64,000 nucleotides of DNA, taken from assembly GCF_024346955.1 (NCBI RefSeq), contig NZ_AP024883.1, positions 3,472,001 to 3,536,000 of the forward strand, written 5' to 3'. The notes under the pieces were generated by a model that was not told where the DNA came from, made no database searches, and saw only the letters and a program-made list of their open reading frames with translations. Shown one piece after another: positions 17,209 to 23,218 of this stretch. The DNA comes from Vibrio mangrovi. GTDB lineage: Bacteria; Pseudomonadota; Gammaproteobacteria; Enterobacterales; Vibrionaceae. The stretch's first letter is position 1. Each line of letters begins with the position of its first letter. The translations under genes were made by a program, and so were the position numbers.

Positions 17209-18594
17209 TCATATCACCCGGGAAAACTGCTGCTGTCTGGCTTTCTCACGCAAATAGCGATCAAAACACATACAGATATTACGAATCAGTAAACGTCCTT
17301 TCGGAGTCACCGTAAGTTGCGTATCACTGACTTCGACCAGATCATCGGCAATAAAAGGCTTAAGCAATTCTAGGTCTGTCCGGAAATACTGCTCGAAACT
17401 GAGTCGGTGCTCACGTTCTATCCGGGTTTTATTCAGCGTGAAATTACACATCAGTTGCTTGATGACATCCCGGCGGACCAGATCATCTTTATCCAGAGAA
17501 ACACCTTTCCATAACGCATGGCGTTGCTGATCGACCTGTTGATAATACTTCTTCAGCTCTTTCTGGTTCTGGGCATAGGCATCTCCAACCATGGAAATGG
17601 CAGACACTCCAAAACCAATCAGGTCACAGTTACCATAAGTCGTATATCCCTGAAAATTACGGTGTAAGCAGCCTTCCCTTTGAGCAACGGCCAGATCATC
17701 TTCAGGAAGGGCAAAGTGATCCATTCCGATAAACTGATAACCGGCGCCGGTCAGCATACTGATTGTCGTTTGCAGGATTTCCATCTTTTCCTGAGGTGTC
17801 GGCAGAAAGTCTTCTTTGATCTTTCTCTGTGCAGCAAACAGCTGAGGCATATGTGCATAATTGAAAATCGACAAACGTCCCGGTTTCATCTCCAGAACAC
17901 GATTCAGTGTCCGTGCAAATGTCTGTGGGGTTTGTTTTGGCAGGCCATAAATCAGATCAAGATTGGTGGAACGGAATCCAAGCTTTCTGGCCCTTTCAGC
18001 CAGAGAAAAGATAAACGCCTCATCCTGAATACGATTAACCAGTAACTGGACTTCTTTGTTGAAATCCTGAACCCCGATACTCAGGCGGTTAAAACCTTCC
18101 TGATACAAATGATCCAGTAACTCCAGTTCTATCTCCCGGGGATCGACTTCAATACTAATCTCAGCCCCCGTTTCAAAACGAAACTCCTGCCGGATTAGCT
18201 TCATCAGACGGCTGATCTGAGGTGCAGTCAGAAATGTCGGCGTTCCACCACCGAAATGTAGCTGGACAACCCGACGGCCGGAAAGCAGGGACGCTCGCTG
18301 GCGAATTTCAAGTTCCAGCATGTCCAGATATTCATCGGCTTTGTGCGAGTGGCGGGTGACGACCTTGTTACAGCCGCAGTAATAGCAAAGCTTATGGCAA
18401 AATGGAATGTGGACATAGAGAGAAAGCGGACGTTCCGGATACTGAGCGCAAGCCATGTCAAAATCAGCAATCGTAAAAGCTTCATGGAACTCGACCGCCG
18501 TCGGATAAGAGGTATAGCGAGGTCCGGAGTAGTTGTATTTATCCAACATCGCCTGATCCCAGACAACCTGCTGACTAGATACCTGCTGAAACAT
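17209..18594 (-). CDS. hemN: Oxygen-independent coproporphyrinogen III dehydrogenase
   Basis: HemN is a radical-SAM enzyme that decarboxylates two propionates of coproporphyrinogen III without oxygen. The start is set at the ATG giving MFQQVSSQQVVWDQAML, preceded by GGAAAG; the upstream extension to 18681 is not conserved. The 461-residue product shows the Fe4S4 motif CHKLCYYCGC (CxxxCxxC plus the extra Cys typical of true HemN). It also shows GGGTP, EVDPRE, IGVQDFNKEVQ and the C-terminal HemN domain ending QQFSRVI, identical in pattern to E. coli HemN. I looked for an FNR box upstream and did not find a convincing one. Confidence 0.95.
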   Translation of the reverse strand: MFQQVSSQQVVWDQAMLDKYNYSGPRYTSYPTAVEFHEAFTIADFDMACAQYPERPLSLYVHIPFCHKLCYYCGCNKVVTRHSHKADEYLDMLELEIRQRASLLSGRRVVQLHFGGGTPTFLTAPQISRLMKLIRQEFRFETGAEISIEVDPREIELELLDHLYQEGFNRLSIGVQDFNKEVQLLVNRIQDEAFIFSLAERARKLGFRSTNLDLIYGLPKQTPQTFARTLNRVLEMKPGRLSIFNYAHMPQLFAAQRKIKEDFLPTPQEKMEILQTTISMLTGAGYQFIGMDHFALPEDDLAVAQREGCLHRNFQGYTTYGNCDLIGFGVSAISMVGDAYAQNQKELKKYYQQVDQQRHALWKGVSLDKDDLVRRDVIKQLMCNFTLNKTRIEREHRLSFEQYFRTDLELLKPFIADDLVEVSDTQLTVTPKGRLLIRNICMCFDRYLREKARQQQFSRVI

Positions 18595-18734
18595 ATTTAT
18601 TCTTTCCGAATGCAACGATGGACATCTATTTTGCCACACCGACGCACTCACGCATCGGGCAGTAAAATAGAAATCCATCATTAATGTTTGAAAGTGCTAC
18701 AGAGATCACTGAATAGACCACGGTAAATCGAGGT

Positions 18735-19223
18735 TTATACCATTTGAATCTGAATCTGCTGATTCAGCGGCTGAATCATATCCTTCAGTGTTGTCAGTTC
18801 GCGGATAATGTCATCACCCAGCCGGCCTTCTGCCTTAGTCCGTTCCAGATTTTGCTGCATCCTTTCTTTCTTTGGCATCACCTGACGCGCTTCCCCACGA
18901 GGCATATCTTTTACAATGTGATAAAGCTCCGAGATTGCCGGGAATTGCTTTTCAAAATCAATCCGCTGCTCACCCTGAACATAATCCATAATGCAGTAAA
19001 CACGAATACTAATCTCCGACAGATCACACTGTCCCTGAATGCCAACCATACACAAGGTGTTCACATTCTCGAAGATATTCGCATTTCTTTTTTCAATGGC
19101 AAGTTCCTGGTGTCTGATAACCAATGCCTGTTGCTTCTTCAGCTTCACCAGCAGGTATCCGGCATAAATAGCCAGCCCTACAACAATCACGCTGCCGACA
19201 ATCACCAGTATGGTCAGATTCAT
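18735..19223 (-). CDS. DUF2489 family membrane-anchored protein
   Basis: The 162-residue protein has one N-terminal transmembrane helix (TILVIVGSVIVVGLAIYAGYLLV, about 3-25) and a soluble helical tail. The conserved middle contains VGIQGQCDLSEISIRVY and the segment FPAISELYHIVKDMPRG, which match DUF2489. The function is unknown. It follows yihI after 12 bp on the same strand and precedes hemN, so it is probably co-transcribed with yihI. Confidence 0.78.
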   Translation of the reverse strand: MNLTILVIVGSVIVVGLAIYAGYLLVKLKKQQALVIRHQELAIEKRNANIFENVNTLCMVGIQGQCDLSEISIRVYCIMDYVQGEQRIDFEKQFPAISELYHIVKDMPRGEARQVMPKKERMQQNLERTKAEGRLGDDIIRELTTLKDMIQPLNQQIQIQMV

Positions 19224-19235
19224 ACGTCGCTCCTA

Positions 19236-19781
19236 TTATTGAAAGTCATCCGGATCAAATCCGGTAAATTTCTCCAGAAGTTCGTCATCCGATGCCGATT
19301 TTTTCGATGCTCTGGCTGGTTGTGGTGAAACCTCATCCTCAAGTTCATCTTCACCATCAAACAGACCAAGCTGTTTCATCAACTGTTCGATTCGGTTGAG
19401 TTTTTCATCAACATATTGCTGCAATCCGGCGCCAAGCTTCTCACCCTGATCCAATCTGGCAAGTAACACGTTCAGTTGAGCATCGTTTTCCAACAACGCC
19501 AACTCCTGTTCAGCCTGCTCATAACGCTTTTCAGTTGTTAACTCAGGCTGAGCCTCTACAACTAACGGAATCTTTTTCTTGCTACCAAGACGTGGATCCC
19601 GCGGTTGTGACGTTAATCGGGCGGCGGCTCCTGACTCTTCTGAATGGCGGCTTCCGCTTTTCAGCCCTTTTCTTTTCTTCAGCTTCTTACGCAAACGTCC
19701 TTCGATATCCGTCTGAGAACGCTGGCGAACGACAACGACATCAGTATTCCCGGATGATCTGGCTTTTTTCTTACGGCTCAT
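19236..19781 (-). CDS. yihI: Der GTPase-activating protein YihI
   Basis: YihI stimulates the GTPase activity of the ribosome-assembly factor Der (EngA). The 181-residue protein has the expected strongly basic N-terminus (MSRKKKARS and RLRKKLKKRKGLKSGSRH) and the conserved PRDPRLGSKKKIPL. The acidic C-terminal part is helical (YEQAEQELALLENDAQLNVLLARLDQGEKL in two adjacent blocks). Its place beside csrC and hemN is the same as in E. coli. The start codon overlaps the stop of the upstream methyltransferase gene. Confidence 0.92.
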   Translation of the reverse strand: MSRKKKARSSGNTDVVVVRQRSQTDIEGRLRKKLKKRKGLKSGSRHSEESGAAARLTSQPRDPRLGSKKKIPLVVEAQPELTTEKRYEQAEQELALLENDAQLNVLLARLDQGEKLGAGLQQYVDEKLNRIEQLMKQLGLFDGEDELEDEVSPQPARASKKSASDDELLEKFTGFDPDDFQ

Positions 19782-20419
19782 TACTGGCTTTTCCTCAGTA
19801 AAATTACATCACTACCGATAAATTCGATTTCGAGATTATCCCGCTTTGCTAAAAAACGGAAAGTCTCCTGACTAAAAAAGCTTACATGGGTAAGGTCATT
19901 TTTATAATGCCACCCAGCAAACGCTTCAACATCCCTGACCAATTTGGTCATTATTCCGATATATCCCCCGGGTTTGACCAACGCCAGCCACTGCTGCCAC
20001 ACCTGATCCGGTGTATGTAAGTGTTCAATCACTTCTGTTGCAGTGACAAAATCATAAGTTGATTTCAGCGCTTTTGTCTGCGGGAAATAGAAAATATCGT
20101 ACAAGGCCATCCGGAACCCTTGCTCTTCCATCATCAGAGAAAGAGTCGGTCCGGGACCACATCCAAAATCTAACCCTTGAGCACAAGGCGCAATCCGTTC
20201 CATCAGCGGCACCGTTAAACGGGCTAGAAAACGCCGATATCCCGGATCAGAAGGATGATTCTCATGCAGATCATAGATGGATTTTTCTGATTCTGCATCC
20301 AGACGAAATGCAGGCGCAACACTCACCAGATAACATTGATGGCATTGCCAGTAGTCACGATGTTTATCTCGATGGTAAAAACTCAGTGACTCACTACCAC
20401 ACAGTGGACATGAGAACAT
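19781..20419 (-). CDS. Class I SAM-dependent methyltransferase with N-terminal zinc ribbon
   Basis: The 212-residue protein opens with two CxxC pairs (CPLCGSES and CHQCY, about residues 4 and 26) that should bind zinc. The Rossmann methyltransferase core follows, with motif I LDFGCGPGP (about 83-91), motif II/III around YDIFYF, TATEVIEHL (about 125) and LVKPGGYIGIMT. The 'EVIEH' signature places it near UbiG-type small-molecule methyltransferases. The substrate is unknown. It overlaps yihI at the stop/start and lies just downstream of the csrC-type RNA gene. Confidence 0.82.
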   Translation of the reverse strand: MFSCPLCGSESLSFYHRDKHRDYWQCHQCYLVSVAPAFRLDAESEKSIYDLHENHPSDPGYRRFLARLTVPLMERIAPCAQGLDFGCGPGPTLSLMMEEQGFRMALYDIFYFPQTKALKSTYDFVTATEVIEHLHTPDQVWQQWLALVKPGGYIGIMTKLVRDVEAFAGWHYKNDLTHVSFFSQETFRFLAKRDNLEIEFIGSDVILLRKSQ

Positions 20420-20525
20420 ACGGACTCCTTCTTACGGGATGCGCAACATACCAGAAACTTATCCGATAGTGGAGTATTTATGATTATTTATTCGACAAAT
20501 GATCTCTGCCAAGGCTCAGAAACAT

Positions 20526-20889
20526 AAAAAAAGCGACAGGAAAACCTGTCGCTTTCTAAACAGTCACCGTAGTGACGGAAACTATTCTGGCACATACAGA
20601 TGCGCACAATATTCCTTTTGTTGTTCGTGCTTTCCCTGCAAAAACGTTGTTGTTCGTCATCAATCCTGATGAATTTTCACTTTCCCTGAAAACATCATTG
20701 TAACGAAGCACTTCCGTGGCTTGGTTCCATTACATACCCATTCCTTCGGGCCAAGCAGACCATCCTTATCAGACAAACTTCCTGTTTGTCAGTCGCTTCA
20801 GTACGAATCATTCATACCTGAAACGATGGGTACACTTTACGCTTTCTTTTAACCGGAACAACCCATCAGAAAGTGATTAACATCACACT
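20526..20889 (-). ncRNA. csrC: CsrB/CsrC-family regulatory RNA that sequesters CsrA
   Basis: Read on the minus strand, this stretch contains nine GGA motifs (AGGA, AGGGA, ACGGA types) in about 220 bases. Most are displayed in the loops of small hairpins: GACAAAC-AGGAA-GTTTGTC, CATC-AGGATT-GATG, TGC-AGGGAAA-GCA and CAC-GGAA-GTG. It ends in a terminator (GCGACAGG-TTTT-CCTGTCGC with a T7 run, 20526-20552). CsrB-family RNAs bind many CsrA dimers through such loops. The location between engB and yihI is exactly that of csrC in E. coli. The 3' end is clear; the 5' end near 20889 is an estimate. Confidence 0.9.
20872..20887. promoter_or_regulatory. Strong CRP-cAMP site at the csrC promoter
   Basis: AGTGA-N6-TCACA matches 9 of 10 core bases of the CRP consensus, with supportive A/T flanks. 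It lies at or just inside the estimated 5' end of the csrC-type RNA, so binding there should block transcription rather than activate it. CRP repression of csrC is known in E. coli. The same bases could also form a small 5' hairpin in the RNA (GTGAT-GTTA-ATCAC), an alternative explanation for the symmetry. Confidence 0.5.
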
Positions 20890-20961
20890 ACAAATGTAAT
20901 ATTAAAAATAATAATAAAATCATTAAATTAAAATGATGCATAGTTATAACTACAGGCAACC

Positions 20962-20979
20962 TATAGCAGATCTCTCACA
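20962..20979 (-). promoter_or_regulatory. UvrY/VarA (GacA-type) response-regulator box upstream of csrC
   Basis: On the minus strand the 18-mer TGTGAGAGATCTGCTATA has a left half one base off TGTAAG, followed by an AGATCT core. The right half is poor compared with CTTACA. GacA-family regulators activate csrB/csrC genes from such boxes roughly 80-180 bp upstream of the start, which fits the position here. The match is partial. Confidence 0.4.
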
Positions 20980-21023
20980 ATCAACATAGGAAAAAAGGAA
21001 AATCACCGTAAACCTGCAATGAA

Positions 21024-21668
21024 TCAGTTCATATGTGTCATATAGTCAGCCAGTGACTCAATCTCTTTATCAGCCAATGAACGTGCAATATCCTGCATCA
21101 TTCCGTTCAGATCATTATGACGGCTGCCATCTCTGAACTTGTGTAATTGCAGTTTCAGATAGTCTTCTCTTTGTCCGGAAACATCGGGAAATCCAGATGA
21201 AGCAATCCCCTTTCCAGACGGGCCATGGCAGGCAGAACAGGCCATTATATTCCGCTGACGATCGCCAAAGTGATACAATCTGGCACCATCTTCTTGTTCC
21301 GATTCCGGAGGCATACTGTCCGACTGGACACCTGACTGACTGCCGTCTTCAGGCAACCCCGCATAATAGGCAGCAATATCTCTCATGTCCTGCTCATCCA
21401 GTGCCATTGTCATCGCGCCCATTACCGGATCATATCTTCCCTGCTCTCCATTACCGGAGAGTCCGGCACGGAATGCCAAAAGTTGCCGGAGCAGGTAGTT
21501 CTGGTTTTGTCCGGCCAGACTGGGAGACAGCGGCACAGAGCTTACACCGGCCAAACCATGACAGGCAGAGCAGGTCGCAACTTTTTCCGGCCCGGCCTCT
21601 GGGTGCTCCTGAGCCCATACCATCAGACAAACAGACCAGCCGACAATGAACAGTACTAATTTCTTCAT
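21024..21668 (-). CDS. Cytochrome c4-like di-heme c-type cytochrome
   Basis: The start is placed at the ATG giving MKKLVLFIVGWSVCLMVWAQ, a clear Sec signal peptide, preceded by GGGAAGG; the longer reading to 21902 would run into engB. The mature protein has two homologous cytochrome domains, each with CSACHG (about residues 33 and 145). Probable axial methionines lie in DPVMGAMTMAL and LNGMMQDIARSL. The 214-residue length fits periplasmic cytochrome c4, an electron carrier to terminal oxidases. It is divergent from engB, the usual arrangement in Vibrio. Confidence 0.88.
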   Translation of the reverse strand: MKKLVLFIVGWSVCLMVWAQEHPEAGPEKVATCSACHGLAGVSSVPLSPSLAGQNQNYLLRQLLAFRAGLSGNGEQGRYDPVMGAMTMALDEQDMRDIAAYYAGLPEDGSQSGVQSDSMPPESEQEDGARLYHFGDRQRNIMACSACHGPSGKGIASSGFPDVSGQREDYLKLQLHKFRDGSRHNDLNGMMQDIARSLADKEIESLADYMTHMN

Positions 21669-21827
21669 ACCTTCCCGTGATAATGTTCCAGATTCTGATA
21701 GGAGTCGTGTATAATCGCCAGCTTCATTGAAATAAGTGGGTAAGTCTCGGCAGAGAACCCTCTTAAGCGTGATTGCTGCGATACCATTGCATACCGGCAA
21801 TTCATTCGTCAACAGCAGAGAATCATC

Positions 21828-22499
21828 ATGGAGTCCACATTGAGTGTAAAAATCCACTATCAAAATACGCATTTTATTACCAGTGCCCCGGACATTCGTC
21901 ACCTGCCGGAAGATGAAGGCATCGAAATCGCGTTTGCCGGACGCTCAAATGCAGGTAAATCCAGTGCACTGAACCGATTGGCGAATCAGAAAAACCTGGC
22001 AAAAACCAGTAAAACACCGGGACGTACTCAATTGATCAACCTCTTTCAGGTGACTGAGGGATGTCATATTGTGGATCTTCCGGGATATGGATTTGCTCAG
22101 GTTCCACCGGAGCTGAAGAAGAAATGGCAAAAAGCTCTCGGTGAATATCTGCAAGCCAGGCAGTGTCTGAAAGGACTTGTCGTTTTAATGGATATCCGCC
22201 ATCCGATGAAAGATCTGGACCAACAGCTCATCTACTGGGCCGTTGAGAGTAATATTCCTGTACAGGTTTTGCTCACGAAAGCCGATAAACTAAAGAGCGG
22301 AGCCAGAAAAGCTCAGGTTCTGAAAATTCGTGAAGCATCGCTGGCATTCTGTGGTGATGTCAGTGTCGATGCCTTCTCTTCGACCTCTGGTCTTGGTGTC
22401 GATACACTTCGCCAGAAACTTGATAGCTGGTTTGCTCCGGCATTTGAACCTCAGGAAGAAGAGATTCTCTCTGATGAAAGTGGTGAATCCGAACTGTAA
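21828..22499 (+). CDS. engB: Ribosome biogenesis GTP-binding protein EngB (YihA/YsxC)
   Basis: EngB is an essential TRAFAC GTPase needed for large ribosomal subunit assembly. The 223-residue protein shows G1 AGRSNAGKSSAL (about 35-46), G2 around KTPGRTQLIN, G3 DLPGYGFA (about 82), G4 LTKADKL (about 147) and a G5-like SS before GLGVD. The acidic C-terminal tail (EEEILSDESGESEL) is a common extension. It lies between csrC and spf on the opposite strand to polA, conserved synteny with E. coli yihA. Confidence 0.95.
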   Translation: MESTLSVKIHYQNTHFITSAPDIRHLPEDEGIEIAFAGRSNAGKSSALNRLANQKNLAKTSKTPGRTQLINLFQVTEGCHIVDLPGYGFAQVPPELKKKWQKALGEYLQARQCLKGLVVLMDIRHPMKDLDQQLIYWAVESNIPVQVLLTKADKLKSGARKAQVLKIREASLAFCGDVSVDAFSSTSGLGVDTLRQKLDSWFAPAFEPQEEEILSDESGESEL

Positions 22500-22516
22500 A
22501 CGAACCTCCCGGTTCC

Positions 22517-22559
22517 CCGGAAGAAATGACAAATCTAATTCAAATGATCTTTCTTCCGG
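22517..22559 (+). repeat. Long-loop inverted repeat at the 3' end of engB
   Basis: CCGGAAGAAA at 22517-22526 is repeated inversely as TTTCTTCCGG at 22550-22559 with a 23-base spacer. It begins 17 bases after the engB stop. There is no T-run after the right arm, so it is not a standard terminator. It may stabilise or process the engB mRNA 3' end. Confidence 0.5.
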
Positions 22560-22563
22560 CCAT

Positions 22564-22699
22564 AAAAAACCCCGCCATCCTGGCAGGGTAACGGGAGAGA
22601 TAATGAACTTCTTCTAATTGTTTTTGTGCCCTTAAAAGCATCGTTGAATCCACCTGATTTTGCAATCCCCTTGCAGCCTTTCCCTTCTAGAGCAAAATA
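22564..22699 (-). ncRNA. Candidate small RNA downstream of Spot 42
   Basis: On the minus strand a GC-rich hairpin (CCCTGCCA-GGA-TGGCGGGG, one bulge) is followed directly by six T residues at 22564-22569, a good intrinsic terminator. No annotated minus-strand gene would use it, because Spot 42 already ends at 22937 with its own terminator. A GATAAT hexamer at 22706-22711 could be a -10 element, giving a transcript of about 136 nt. I recall a small RNA reported next to spf in Aliivibrio, but cannot verify identity. The rest of 22593-22936 is AT-rich and shows no gene. Confidence 0.35.
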
Positions 22700-22936
22700 C
22701 CATTAATTATCTGATATATAAGCATTTAACTTAAATACCACTCTTTATTTACTTAATGAAATAACTATTTTGTGAAGGGTAATAAATTACAGAATCGTTA
22801 CATTTTGTCATTCAGGAAACATAGAAAACAAACGGGAGATGACATACAAGATGTGAGGAGAAAAAGTGATTGTGTCATCACTTCATATTAGAATGAATCA
22901 GGATTTTATTGATACATAACATATATTTAACACAAT

Positions 22937-23041
22937 AAAAAACGCCCCAGTCGAAAACTGACTGGGGCGGCTGAAACAGCCTAATCCAATAACGTGAAAC
23001 AAAAGGTCTGAAAGATAGAACATCTTACCTCTGTACCCTAC
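22937..23041 (-). ncRNA. spf: Spot 42 RNA
   Basis: The minus strand from 23041 begins GTAGGGTACAGAGGTAAG and continues with the segment TTCTATCTTTCAGACCTTTT, which matches E. coli Spot 42 almost base for base. It ends in the family's terminator GCCCCAGTC-GACTGGGGC plus a T-run at 22937-22942. Spot 42 is an Hfq-dependent RNA that represses catabolic genes when glucose is present. Position downstream of polA and opposite engB is conserved. In E. coli spf is repressed by CRP; I do not see a clear CRP site in the corresponding upstream segment here. Confidence 0.96.
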
Positions 23042-23153
23042 GTCATTAAATGTACAATAAACTGATGAAAAAGAAAACCCATTTTGTAGTTTTTTTTCAT
23101 TTATTTTAATTCGAACAACATAACGATCTGATCTTTGATTACTTTTTTTTTGT

Positions 23154-23183
23154 TAAAAAAAAGCTGACACTTGTGCGCCAGCT
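23154..23183 (-). terminator. polA terminator
   Basis: On the minus strand an imperfect hairpin AGCTGgcGCAC / GTGtCAGCT is followed by nine T residues (A-run at 23154-23162 on the plus strand), about 35 bp after the polA stop. It separates polA from spf, so Spot 42 needs its own promoter in 23042-23150. Confidence 0.75.
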
Positions 23184-23218
23184 CATAAAATTTATAACAT
23201 TTCGGTAAAAAAACCGTA

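Noticed and set aside
18595..18734. FNR box upstream of hemN
   Set aside because: Anaerobic control would be expected, but no TTGAT-N4-ATCAA-like sequence was found.
21669..21902. Longer N-terminus for the cytochrome c4-like protein
   Set aside because: It would overlap engB on the other strand and bury the obvious signal peptide. The ATG at 21668 with GGGAAGG is preferred.
22600..22640. 33-codon ORF on the minus strand starting MLLRAQKQLEEV
   Set aside because: It runs through a strong terminator hairpin and lacks a ribosome-binding sequence. I kept it only as an alternative explanation in the sRNA finding.
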